Positions 50,774 through 59,419 of a DNA stretch of 64,000 bases are shown here, one piece after another. This DNA comes from Thalassotalea psychrophila. Its GTDB lineage: Bacteria > Pseudomonadota > Gammaproteobacteria > Enterobacterales > Alteromonadaceae. The stretch covers positions 3,162,001-3,226,000 of the forward strand of contig NZ_CP134145.1 of assembly GCF_031583595.1 (NCBI RefSeq), read 5' to 3'. The position numbers and the translations under genes were made by a program. The notes under the pieces are model-generated. The model had not been told where the DNA came from and searched no databases. It was given only the letters and a program-made list of their open reading frames with translations. Each line of letters opens with the position of its first letter. Positions within the stretch are counted from its first letter, which is position 1.

Positions 50774-51484
50774 TTAGCTTAATGCAACTTTCTTTTTAAC
50801 TAAACGATGCATTTGGTGCATTGAATTTAAATGCGCATAAATTGGCGCAAGGAAACCACGTTTACGAAGCGCAATATAGTCTTCATCGGAAAGTTCATTA
50901 AGTTTCTTTTCATCAACTAAATACAGACCATTGATCTGGATTTTCTCGCCGTTAGCAGCAATTTCTAAATTCTGCTGAATTAGTAAATCTCTATCGGCTA
51001 ATTCTTTGGTAAATGCTTGAGTAATGTGTGAGTGTTCAAAGTATTTCCCTAACGCTTCTTTACGACGTGTTAAGTACTCACTTTCTTCACCATTCTCTTC
51101 AAATAAAGCATTACCTTCTTCTTCATTCACTACAGCGTTGTCAGTTGCAATAACAACCATAAACTTATCAGATTCATTGTTTTCTGGTACTAAAGCTAAT
51201 GGGAAATTAGTTACTGCTGCAGGAGCGTATGTACCTTCCCAAGTATCAGTTTCAGTATATAAGTTCTCGCCTGGCTTAACGCCAAATAAAACTACTGACT
51301 GAAATGTTCCTGTTTCTGTATTTTTAACAAAAACGACAGGAAACTCAGCAGATGCTCTAGAAAACTCATGTACAACTACAGGAGCAAGATGCTGCCCTTT
51401 AGCGTGAGCAAAATTTGCTTGAGATTTTATTTTAGTTTTTGCATGCGCTGTTTTATTTAATGGTTGAATATTTTGTTGGCTCAT
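50774..51484 (-). CDS. SapC family protein
   Basis: A 236-residue soluble protein of the SapC family (PF07277; S-layer-related name, function unsettled). Typical parts are HLAPVVVHEFSRASAEFPVVF, a central FPLALVPENN segment and a C-terminal FLAPIYAHLNSM. No signal peptide. It lies between the TonB receptor and the halogenase-like genes, the usual family setting. A terminator precedes it, so it either has its own promoter in the 192-bp gap or depends on read-through. Confidence 0.88.
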   Translation of the reverse strand: MSQQNIQPLNKTAHAKTKIKSQANFAHAKGQHLAPVVVHEFSRASAEFPVVFVKNTETGTFQSVVLFGVKPGENLYTETDTWEGTYAPAAVTNFPLALVPENNESDKFMVVIATDNAVVNEEEGNALFEENGEESEYLTRRKEALGKYFEHSHITQAFTKELADRDLLIQQNLEIAANGEKIQINGLYLVDEKKLNELSDEDYIALRKRGFLAPIYAHLNSMHQMHRLVKKKVALS

Positions 51485-51627
51485 AATACTACTCCGAAAT
51501 GCGGGCCTTATTTAATTAGGCTACTAGACTAAACCGAGGTATAAAACCAATACAAGTCATATTTTCAATTTTTTTAATATTTTCCCTCATCCATGGGAAT
51601 TGCACATTAATTCAACCTTGAATTAAC

Positions 51628-51654
51628 AAAAGGGGAAGAATATCTTCCCCTTTT
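51628..51654 (-). terminator. Terminator of TonB receptor gene
   Basis: AAAAGGGGAAGA pairs with TCTTCCCCTTTT around ATA, with T residues on the minus strand, 22 bases past the receptor stop. Just beyond is another palindrome, TTAATTCAA-cc-TTGAATTAA (51607-51626). Confidence 0.8.
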
Positions 51655-51676
51655 AACTTACAGTTCAATTTAATTA

Positions 51677-54268
51677 TTAGAACTTAACGCTAGCCCCAAC
51701 ATTTATACGACTAGCTGATTCGTATTCATATAAAGGGAAGCCTTCAGTGAAACCACTATATGAAGTTGGGTAATTATTATTACCGTATTGCTTAGCTTCT
51801 TCTTCAAGTAAGTTGTTTGCGTCTACGCGAATATCAATGTTTTCGGTTACATGATAGGTAGCACTCAAATCTAACGAGCCAAAGTCATCATGCAAACGAT
51901 TTCCGTATGAGCCTGTTTCACGGATCATGTACTCACTACGCCAGTTGTATGATAAACGAACTGATAATGCATCATTTTCATAGTATCCAGTTACGTTGTA
52001 CTGATCTTTTGAGCTATCGCTTAAGAATGGGTTACCATCAACATACGTACTTTCATCAGTAGATGTGTCTGTGTAAGTGTAGTTAATTAGAGTACCAAAA
52101 CCATTACCAAAATCTTGTTGGTACTGAAGTTCTAAACCTTCAATTTGTGCATCTTGACCATTAGCCTTCTCTTGTACAGTCCAACCGTTAGCTGCTTCTT
52201 CGGGAGGAAGTGCAAAATCTATATCATCCGCTGAAACCTTAGTTTCAGAGAAAGTAACAAAGTTTTTCACGTCTTTCATGAATAAAGTAGCTGAAAGTAA
52301 TGAAGACTCGTTAAAGTACCATTCAACACCAATATCAAACATATCTGCAACGAAAGGCTTAAGACCAACATTACCAACAACCCAGTATTGGTTGTCTGGT
52401 AAATCATCGTTAGCGCCAACAACGTTAGGGTTAACATACATATCGACGTACTGTGGGCGAGCCATTGCACGAGATGCAGCAACACGAACGATGACTTCAT
52501 CAGTAATGTCCATTGCTAAGTTAAAGCTAGGTAAAAATTCTGCATAGTCAGCGTCAGTGCTGGTTTTTTCGCCATTTACATAGTAAATAGACTCAGCATC
52601 AGTACCAGCATAACGAACACCAAAATTACCGCGGAAACCTTCACCGTCGAATGTTGCCATTACAAAAGCAGCGTAATTGTCTTCTTCAATATGACTATAC
52701 GAACCTAAATCTTCAGTTTCACCGATAATGCTATCTTTAGCCCAAGACTTTAATGCATCAGCATCGAATTTTTTGATTGAATAATCACCTGAGCCAACAT
52801 CTAAATTACCGTCTTGAATATCAGCGGTATTAATTACATTATTAAAACCAGCTTCTTGAATGTATTCGTAACGACGAGACGTTGTTTCATGTTGTGCAAA
52901 CTTTAAACCGGTTTTAATTTCTGTGATTACACCTAAATCAACATTAAAAGTAATATCACCTTGCAGGTAAGATTCTTCATCAGTTTTTGGTGTGCGGTTA
53001 AAGTTTGGACCAGTACCCATTGCTAGAGTACCTGGATCGTATGTTTCCATGTCAAAATCTGCTGGTAAGTCCCAAGTTTGACCACCACCAGTGAAATCAT
53101 AAGTACCGCCAGCAATAGAAGGTACTAAACCATCATCAAGAACCATTTCGAAATCAGTACCACCCGTTGATTCAGTTGAACCAACTTGCACTTTAATTTG
53201 GTAATCATCACCAGTGTAGTTAAATGTTAAATCTACAACATCTGAATCCATCGTAGCTTCACGTGGACGCATTTGATAAAAAGCAACATTCAGAGGACCT
53301 GCAACTTGTGTTCCTTGATTGGTAATATTGCCATCAGCATCAGTCTCTTGACCTAACCATTCAGTCGTTTCCCCACCACCCCAAGAGCTATCAGCTTGCG
53401 TCAGCCATAATGCATAGTTAGTGTTATCAGCCTCCATCTGCATGTCCATTACATTTAACACGAAATCCATGTTATCTGTAGGTGAGTATTGAAAGGTACC
53501 GGTAATAGCTGAACGTTTACGCTCTTGTTCGAAAGCAACAGGACCTGCACCCCATTCCCAGAATGCTTCGTTACCTTGGCGTTGTAAAGAACGCTCTTGC
53601 ATTACACCTGATAATAAGAAACCCATGGTTTCTGATTCATTTTTCCAGCTGTACATAGCAGAAGCTTGTGGATCAGTTTCTTCTGAATCTGATTGGTAAG
53701 AACCTTCAACAGATGCATAAATTGTATTTGCATCTAAATCTAGTGGCTTACGAGTATTAACAATAACCGTACCACCAATACCGCCTTCAGCGATATCTGC
53801 TTGTGAAGACTTATAAACTTCTAAATCACCAACTAATTCTGATGGTAGTAATTCATAGTTGAAACTACGTTTAGCTGGTTCAAGCACGAACCAACCAGTA
53901 GACGCTACGTTTTGGCCATTCAATGTAGTAAGAGTTAAATCTTGACCTGCACCACGAATTGAAACAGCAGCACCTTCACCGAATTGACGTTGTATAGTTA
54001 CACCAGGAATACGCTGTAATGATTCTGCAACGTTTTTATCTGGGAATTTACCAATGTCTTCTGCGCTAATGGCATCAACACTTGCGTTAGAGAATCTTTT
54101 TGCATTTAAGTTTTTCTTGTTGCTACCACGAATACCGGTAACTTCAATTACTTCGATATTGTCAGCGGCTACTTCTTCTTCAGCAGCACTTACAGAAGAG
54201 ATACTTCCGACAAGTGCTACAGCGATGCTAGTAGCTAGTACATGTTTCTGGAATTTGAATGACGACAT
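51677..54268 (-). CDS. TonB-dependent receptor, probably for chitin oligosaccharides
   Basis: An 863-residue outer-membrane receptor of the Xanthomonas/Caulobacter carbohydrate type (TIGR01782 style). A signal peptide ends near VSA (residue ~29). The TonB-box-like IEVIEVTGIRGS precedes the plug (DAISAEDIGKFPDKNVAES, RIPGVTIQR, VSIRGAGQDLT). The 22-strand barrel ends in Phe (VGASVKF). The frame stays open 25 codons upstream, but the Met at 54268 gives the proper signal peptide and has AAAGGG upstream. Substrate is inferred from the shared operator and the downstream hexosaminidase/nag genes. Confidence 0.9.
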   Translation of the reverse strand: MSSFKFQKHVLATSIAVALVGSISSVSAAEEEVAADNIEVIEVTGIRGSNKKNLNAKRFSNASVDAISAEDIGKFPDKNVAESLQRIPGVTIQRQFGEGAAVSIRGAGQDLTLTTLNGQNVASTGWFVLEPAKRSFNYELLPSELVGDLEVYKSSQADIAEGGIGGTVIVNTRKPLDLDANTIYASVEGSYQSDSEETDPQASAMYSWKNESETMGFLLSGVMQERSLQRQGNEAFWEWGAGPVAFEQERKRSAITGTFQYSPTDNMDFVLNVMDMQMEADNTNYALWLTQADSSWGGGETTEWLGQETDADGNITNQGTQVAGPLNVAFYQMRPREATMDSDVVDLTFNYTGDDYQIKVQVGSTESTGGTDFEMVLDDGLVPSIAGGTYDFTGGGQTWDLPADFDMETYDPGTLAMGTGPNFNRTPKTDEESYLQGDITFNVDLGVITEIKTGLKFAQHETTSRRYEYIQEAGFNNVINTADIQDGNLDVGSGDYSIKKFDADALKSWAKDSIIGETEDLGSYSHIEEDNYAAFVMATFDGEGFRGNFGVRYAGTDAESIYYVNGEKTSTDADYAEFLPSFNLAMDITDEVIVRVAASRAMARPQYVDMYVNPNVVGANDDLPDNQYWVVGNVGLKPFVADMFDIGVEWYFNESSLLSATLFMKDVKNFVTFSETKVSADDIDFALPPEEAANGWTVQEKANGQDAQIEGLELQYQQDFGNGFGTLINYTYTDTSTDESTYVDGNPFLSDSSKDQYNVTGYYENDALSVRLSYNWRSEYMIRETGSYGNRLHDDFGSLDLSATYHVTENIDIRVDANNLLEEEAKQYGNNNYPTSYSGFTEGFPLYEYESASRINVGASVKF

Positions 54269-54372
54269 TTTCCTACCCTTTAGATTTATTTTAGTTTTCA
54301 CCGTAACCGCGCAACCAGTTAAAAATTTAAAAATCACATACAATCTATTTTTAAGTTTTTGTTTAACTCAAA

Positions 54373-54387
54373 TGACAGCGCTGTCAA
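54373..54387 (-). promoter_or_regulatory. Operator and -35 box of TonB receptor promoter
   Basis: TGACAGCGCTGTCA (54373-54386), identical to the nagK-operon and pgi sites. On the minus strand its edge forms a perfect -35, TTGACA (54382-54387). A fair -10 (TAAACA) follows after 16 bases. Confidence 0.8.
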
Positions 54388-54606
54388 AAGCTTGTAATAA
54401 AACATACACAATAATTAACCACTTGGCTACAAAAAATTACATTAAATTGTAAATAAGAAGATAAAACCATTAACAATAGCGCAACAATAAAACATTTTTA
54501 CATAATAAAAACAATACATTACAGTATGTTAATTTACATTTTGATTTTTTACAGATTTTATACAAAAACTCAATTTTCACAGTTAAATTTCAATAAAAAA
54601 GCAACA

Positions 54607-54620
54607 GAACAGCGCTGTCA
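54607..54620. promoter_or_regulatory. Degenerate copy of the nag operator
   Basis: GAACAGCGCTGTCA matches the 14-bp operator at 12 positions. It lies 234 bases upstream of the receptor site, in the 560-bp gap before aqpZ that is otherwise A/T-rich and gene-less. It could be an auxiliary site for looping, or it could affect aqpZ. Confidence 0.5.
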
Positions 54621-54828
54621 TTTAAAATAATTTAGACATTTTCAGGAAGTTTTCCCAATTTAGAACTAAATTTTATATAAGCTAAAATTTATTTAATGAT
54701 TTCATCGAACTATAGAATTAAAAATAATTAAACGGTGAATAGAGTAAATGTTTAGTGGCGAGTTTTAGGTGATTGGCGAGATTTAATATTTTCCTGAAAC
54801 GACATAACAATATAATAGGAAAAACATT

Positions 54829-55524
54829 ATGACTTTAACAAATAAAATGGCTGCTGAATTTTTTGGCACTTTTTGGTTAGTCTTAGGTGGTTGTGGTAGT
54901 GCAGTATTAGCTGCTGGTGTAGATTTAGGGATTGGTTATGTAGGTGTTTCTCTAGCCTTCGGTTTAACGGTTATGACCATGGCATATGCTATTGGACATA
55001 TTTCAGGGTGTCATCTTAACCCTGCTGTATCATTTGGCTTATGGTCAGGTGGTCGTTTTCCGGCAAATGAACTTGTGCCTTATATCATTGCTCAGGTAAT
55101 TGGTGGTCTTGCTGGCGCTGCTGTACTTTATTCAATAGCTTCAGGTGCACCAGGTTTTGATTTAGCAGGTGGCTTTGCTTCAAATGGCTACGGTGGTCAT
55201 TCTCCTGAAGGCTATTCAATGATGGCAGTATTAATTGCCGAAGTGGTAATGACGTTTATGTTTTTAATGGTAATTTTAGGTGCTACAGATAAACGTGCTC
55301 CTGCAGGCTTTGCTCCAATTGCTATTGGTTTATGTTTAACGCTAATTCATTTAATTACTATTCCAGTAAGTAATACTTCTGTAAACCCTGCACGTAGTAC
55401 AGGTGTAGCAATGTTTGTCGGTGATTGGGCAACAGCACAATTATGGTTATTCTGGGTTGCACCAATTGTAGGTGCTATTATTGCAGGTAAAGTTTACGGT
55501 TGGGTATCTGCTGAAGAAAAATAA
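54829..55524 (+). CDS. aqpZ: Aquaporin Z
   Basis: A 231-residue six-helix water channel of the inner membrane. Both NPA motifs are present (HLNPAVSFG and SVNPARSTG). The narrow water-selective filter is indicated by His in LIHLITIP and Arg in NPARS, so a glycerol facilitator is unlikely. The start has AGGA about eight bases upstream. It diverges from the TonB receptor and ends in a hairpin terminator. A metabolic link to the sugar regulon is not obvious. Confidence 0.95.
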   Translation: MTLTNKMAAEFFGTFWLVLGGCGSAVLAAGVDLGIGYVGVSLAFGLTVMTMAYAIGHISGCHLNPAVSFGLWSGGRFPANELVPYIIAQVIGGLAGAAVLYSIASGAPGFDLAGGFASNGYGGHSPEGYSMMAVLIAEVVMTFMFLMVILGATDKRAPAGFAPIAIGLCLTLIHLITIPVSNTSVNPARSTGVAMFVGDWATAQLWLFWVAPIVGAIIAGKVYGWVSAEEK

Positions 55525-55551
55525 GAATAATTACCGAATAGATATTTAAAC

Positions 55552-55582
55552 AAGTGACTCCATTACACCGGAGTCACTTTAT
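55552..55582 (+). terminator. Terminator of aqpZ
   Basis: AGTGACTCC pairs with GGAGTCACT (nine bases) around ATTACACC and ends in a short T-tract, about 28 bases past the stop. Confidence 0.75.
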
Positions 55583-55590
55583 CTACCTTG

Positions 55591-55640
55591 AGACCCAGAA
55601 ACAAGTTCAGGGCGATGCTAAGGCATCGAGTTCAGGAAAT
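55591..55640. repeat. Dispersed repeat with nested hairpin
   Basis: Contains GAAACAAGTTCAGG, as at 752-765, then CGATGC-taa-GGCATCG and GTTCAGGAAAT. It lies between convergent aqpZ and pgi. Confidence 0.55.
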
Positions 55641-55660
55641 GGTATTAATGGTCCTTTGCA

Positions 55661-57310
55661 TTACGCCTGTTGCTTCACCGATTTATAAAATTTAATTAAG
55701 TTCGCCGTAGAGCTATCGTGACTTTGTGAAACATTATTTGATAATAGTTCTGTTTCAATATTGGCAGCTAAACCTTTTCCAAGTTCTACCCCCCACTGAT
55801 CAAACGAACAAATTTGCAATAAGATGCCTTGTACGAATATTTTATGCTCATACATTGCAATCAACTGCCCTAATGTTTTTGGACTAATTTGTGAGAGCAA
55901 TAAGGTATTGGTTGGTCTATTACCTTCATGAACCTTATGTGGTGCGAGCTTATCGATGACTTCCTGATTACGCCCTTTAGCCTTTAAATCAGCCCTAACC
56001 TGTTCTTCGTTCACCCCAGTCATCAGAGCTTGAGTTTGAGCAAAGAAGTTACTCATTAAGGTTTCATGATGCCCAGCTACCGGGGTAACACTTTCTACAG
56101 AACCAATAAAATCGCCTGGCACAATATTATTACTCTGATGCAAATATTGATAAAATGCGTGCTGACCATTGATACCTAACTCGCCCCAAATTGATGGCAC
56201 TGTTGGGTACGAAATTTTATCACCTTCCCAAGATACAGATTTACCATTACTTTCCATTTCAGCTTGCTGTAAATAAGCGCTGAGCATGTGAAGTGTTTGG
56301 TCGTAAGGGAGAATCGCTTGAGATTTAAAACCTAAGAATGTGCAGTTCCATAAACTTAGCAAAGCCATAAGTACAGGTACATTTTCTTTTAACGGTGCCT
56401 GCTGGAAATGTTCATCAATATCGAATGCACCTTCCAATAACTCAATGAACTTATCAAAACCTAAATCAAGGGCAATTGGTAAACCTATAGCTGACCATAA
56501 TGAGAAGCGACCACCTACCCAGTCCCACATTGAAAAAATATTATCCGGATGTATACCAAACTCAGTGGCATTTTTTACATTTGCAGATACAGCAACAAAA
56601 TGCTTTGCGATTGCCGATTTATCATTAGCTGATTTCAATAACCATTGCGTAGCTGTATTAGCATTAGTCATAGTTTCAGTTGTAGTAAATGTTTTACTCG
56701 ATACAATAAATAGCACTTTTTCAGGGTTTAACGGTGCAAGTACTTCAGTGATTTGTGCACCATCAACGTTTGAGACGTAATGCACATTAACGCTTTGGTC
56801 ACTATAATGTTTTAGCGCTTCAGTAACCATTTGCGGACCAAGATTTGAGCCACCTACGCCAATATTCACTATGTCGGTGATTCGCTTGCCAGAATAGCCT
56901 TTCCACTGCCCTTGTCTAACCTGATTTACAAACTCTTCCATATGGGCAAGTGCACATTCAACCTGCTCTGTGACGTTTTCACCATCAAGTTCAATAGATT
57001 TCTTACTACGATTACGTAGAGCCGTGTGTAACACCGCGCGATTTTCAGTTAAGTTGATTCGCTCGGCATTAAACATTTTGTCTCGCCAGTTTTCCAAGTC
57101 AACGTCTTTACATAAATTTAATAACTGTTCAATAACTGCATCATCAATAATATTTTTTGAATAATCAAAAAGTATGTTTGGTAACTTAATTGAGAATTTA
57201 TCAAAACGATCAGCATCCGCTGAGAACAAGTCATTCATGTGAATGCTTTGCATATTTTTAGCAAGTATAGTGAGTGATTTCCAGCTAGATAATTCTGTTC
57301 TTGAAGTCAT
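55661..57310 (-). CDS. pgi: Glucose-6-phosphate isomerase
   Basis: A 549-residue cytosolic enzyme interconverting fructose-6-P and glucose-6-P, the same length as the E. coli protein. Signatures are VSSKTFTTTETMTNA, WDWVGGRFSLWSAIGLP, the catalytic Glu/His region and DQWGVELGKGLA. A nag-type operator overlaps its promoter, so it appears to be induced with GlcNAc use, whose product is fructose-6-P. Divergent from the LacI-type regulator gene. Confidence 0.97.
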   Translation of the reverse strand: MTSRTELSSWKSLTILAKNMQSIHMNDLFSADADRFDKFSIKLPNILFDYSKNIIDDAVIEQLLNLCKDVDLENWRDKMFNAERINLTENRAVLHTALRNRSKKSIELDGENVTEQVECALAHMEEFVNQVRQGQWKGYSGKRITDIVNIGVGGSNLGPQMVTEALKHYSDQSVNVHYVSNVDGAQITEVLAPLNPEKVLFIVSSKTFTTTETMTNANTATQWLLKSANDKSAIAKHFVAVSANVKNATEFGIHPDNIFSMWDWVGGRFSLWSAIGLPIALDLGFDKFIELLEGAFDIDEHFQQAPLKENVPVLMALLSLWNCTFLGFKSQAILPYDQTLHMLSAYLQQAEMESNGKSVSWEGDKISYPTVPSIWGELGINGQHAFYQYLHQSNNIVPGDFIGSVESVTPVAGHHETLMSNFFAQTQALMTGVNEEQVRADLKAKGRNQEVIDKLAPHKVHEGNRPTNTLLLSQISPKTLGQLIAMYEHKIFVQGILLQICSFDQWGVELGKGLAANIETELLSNNVSQSHDSSTANLIKFYKSVKQQA

Positions 57311-57365
57311 TTTAAACCTTTTTACAATTGCACTTGTATAATTTCATTTATAAACTAAGGTTAAA

Positions 57366-57380
57366 TGACAGCGCTGTCAA
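57366..57380 (-). promoter_or_regulatory. Operator and -35 box of pgi promoter
   Basis: TGACAGCGCTGTCA (57366-57379). On the minus strand it provides TTGACA (57375-57380), with TAGTTT 17 bases further as a weak -10. Same layout as the receptor promoter. Confidence 0.78.
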
Positions 57381-57525
57381 TTAATTTGTTAATTGTTTGT
57401 AATTGTGTTCGTATAGTCTAGAAAGCTATCTTTTACTGATAAAATAAATTAAATCTCAATTTTTGTAATTTTTTTACAACAATATCAATAAAATAATATA
57501 TAGTGCGTCTGTAATACATTTAGCA

Positions 57526-57541
57526 ATGTAAGCGCTTGCAT
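57526..57541. promoter_or_regulatory. Second LacI-type palindrome before regulator gene
   Basis: ATGTAAGC|GCTTGCAT, one mismatch between arms, central CpG, 35 bases before the regulator start. Its arms differ from the TGACAG sites, so it may bind a different LacI-family protein or give autoregulation. Confidence 0.5.
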
Positions 57542-57575
57542 TTCAGTATCTATAAGAATAATTAAAGGCTTAGCC

Positions 57576-58598
57576 ATGAAAGTAACCATTAACGATGTAG
57601 CAAAATTATCCGGAGTTTCAATCAAAACCGTATCACGGGTAATGAATAATGAAGCGTCGGTAAGGCAAGCTACTCGTGACAAAGTAATGGCCGCAGTAAA
57701 GCAACTTAATTATCAACCAAACCTTGCTGCACGAAGCTTGGCTGGTACCAAATCTTATAACATTGCTTATATTTACGATAACCCAAATGCCTACTACATT
57801 ATTGATATGCAAAACGGTATTTTGTCAGAGTGTAAAAAGCAAAGCTTCGAGTTATTGATCCATCCTTGTAATTCTAAATCGGTTGATATTATCGAAGAAA
57901 TTACTTCGATGATCCGTCACTCTCGAATTGCAGGTGTAGTATTAACTCCTCCTTTTTCTGAAATGCCAAATGTCATCGACAAGTTGAGCGAATTAGGCGT
58001 TAAATTTGTAAGAATTTTTTCAGGCCACACTGTGCCAGACACATTATCACCATGCATTATGGTAAATGACTTCGATGCTGCATTTGAAATCACTGAACAC
58101 TTAATTGAACTCGGCCATAAAGACATTGGTTTTATCAGTGGTGGTAAAGAACATAAATCAACGTTTGAACGTATTGAAGGCTTCAAAGCCGCGTTAGCCA
58201 AGAACAACATTAGTTGTCGAGAAGAATTAATTGTAGACGGTGAATATTCATTCGAATCCGGTGTACAAGGTGCTCAAGCCCTTTTAGAAAAACAGGTCAA
58301 ACCAACAGCAATATTTTCGTGTAATGATGAGATAGCAGCTGGGGCATTATTTGCTTCTCGTTTAGCAAATGTTGCGATACCAGAAGAGTTGTCAATTGTT
58401 GGTTTTGAGAATAGTCCATTCTCTCGCCAAACTTGGCCGAAGATCACCACTGCAGATCAGCCCAACCAAACTATTGCGCAAAATGCGACTGCGCTACTTA
58501 TCAATGAAATACGAGAGCAAAAGTCAGAAGAAATTTGCGAACAATTTACGCCAAAACTATTAGTACGAGATTCATCTGCGGCAGTCACAAAAACCTGA
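57576..58598 (+). CDS. nagR: LacI-family transcriptional regulator, probable NagR
   Basis: A 340-residue repressor. The LacI helix-turn-helix and hinge are at residues 1-58 (TINDVAKLSGVSIKTVSRVM, LNYQPNLAARSLAG). The rest is a periplasmic-binding-protein-like sensor domain (FISGGKEHKSTFERIEGFKAAL, IFSCNDEIAAGALFA). It lies beside pgi and near the GlcNAc genes that share a CpG-centred operator; in Shewanella a LacI-type NagR governs the equivalent genes. The ligand is likely a GlcNAc pathway phospho-sugar. The name is inferred from context; convergent with the TetR gene (2-bp gap). Confidence 0.8.
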   Translation: MKVTINDVAKLSGVSIKTVSRVMNNEASVRQATRDKVMAAVKQLNYQPNLAARSLAGTKSYNIAYIYDNPNAYYIIDMQNGILSECKKQSFELLIHPCNSKSVDIIEEITSMIRHSRIAGVVLTPPFSEMPNVIDKLSELGVKFVRIFSGHTVPDTLSPCIMVNDFDAAFEITEHLIELGHKDIGFISGGKEHKSTFERIEGFKAALAKNNISCREELIVDGEYSFESGVQGAQALLEKQVKPTAIFSCNDEIAAGALFASRLANVAIPEELSIVGFENSPFSRQTWPKITTADQPNQTIAQNATALLINEIREQKSEEICEQFTPKLLVRDSSAAVTKT

Positions 58599-58600
58599 GC

Positions 58601-59227
58601 TTAAACCATAGCTTTGTATTGGCAACCCCGTAAAAATAAATCAACGCTGCTGTCGATATAATCAGAGATTTCCTCAATACCGATTTGTTTTTCAGTATTA
58701 TACTCACGGCGCATTACCGCCTCCCCTTTCATTAGCGATAAAAATTGTAAAGCTGAAAAATGATAATTTTCAACGACAATTAGCCCTTCGCTTGAATATG
58801 ATTCTAGTAACTTTGATATTTCAGCTACAACAGGCTCTGGTCCTGCGGCATAAAATAATTGCGACACTTGCGGATTAGTTTGAGACTCTGCGATACACAC
58901 TCTATGTATGGCCATGCCTTCTTCTGAAAGTAATAATTGAATAAAGCCCATGGCAAACGTTTTTAATGCCAGTTTAGGGTCACAAAGACTTGATTCTGGT
59001 AAAGCTGATGTACGAAACTTTTCACATTTATTTAATATCGAAGCAGCAAACAGGTCATCTTTATTACCAAAATGACTATATACCGTTTGTTTTGATACAC
59101 CGGCAGAATTAGCAATACTGTCCATACTGGTTAATGAAAAGCCTTTATCACAAAAACTGCTTGTTGCCGCAGCTAAAATTAATTGGCGTTTCTCTTCACT
59201 TTTACTGCGTGTTTTCGGTTTTTTCAC
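58601..59227 (-). CDS. TetR/AcrR-family repressor
   Basis: A 208-residue regulator. The N-terminal helix-turn-helix spans ~12-58 (LTSMDSIANSAGVSKQTVYSHFGNKDDLF); the all-helical ligand domain follows. The start is GTG with AAGGA six bases upstream. It is divergent from a two-gene RND operon, and the gap holds strong inverted half-sites, so it most likely represses both. The inducer is presumably a pump substrate. Confidence 0.9.
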   Translation of the reverse strand: MKKPKTRSKSEEKRQLILAAATSSFCDKGFSLTSMDSIANSAGVSKQTVYSHFGNKDDLFAASILNKCEKFRTSALPESSLCDPKLALKTFAMGFIQLLLSEEGMAIHRVCIAESQTNPQVSQLFYAAGPEPVVAEISKLLESYSSEGLIVVENYHFSALQFLSLMKGEAVMRREYNTEKQIGIEEISDYIDSSVDLFLRGCQYKAMV

Positions 59228-59351
59228 TGCTTTTCCTTCGAATGTACTATTTATAAGTAAATATTAATATTTACTTCATGCTGATTAATCTATCGACTTT
59301 TACGCCAAATGTAATTAGATATATCTAAATTGTAACTAATCACACTGGACA

Positions 59352-59396
59352 GTCTAGTTTAATTTAACTAAACTAGACCGATTAGTCTAGTTTAGT
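59352..59396. promoter_or_regulatory. TetR operator with three half-sites
   Basis: ACTAAACTAGAC (59367-59378) and GTCTAGTTTAGT (59385-59396) form a perfect 12-bp inverted repeat spaced by CGATTA. A third half-site GTCTAGTTTA lies at 59352-59361, facing the first arm across seven bases. It sits 24 bases before the adaptor start. Confidence 0.8.
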
Positions 59397-59419
59397 ATAT
59401 TAATTAATTAGAAGGCAAT

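Noticed and set aside
54269..54343. Upstream extension of the TonB receptor by 25 residues
   Set aside because: It would place a hydrophobic, charge-mixed stretch before a complete signal peptide and overlap the promoter; the Met at 54268 has a ribosome site and the correct signal peptide.
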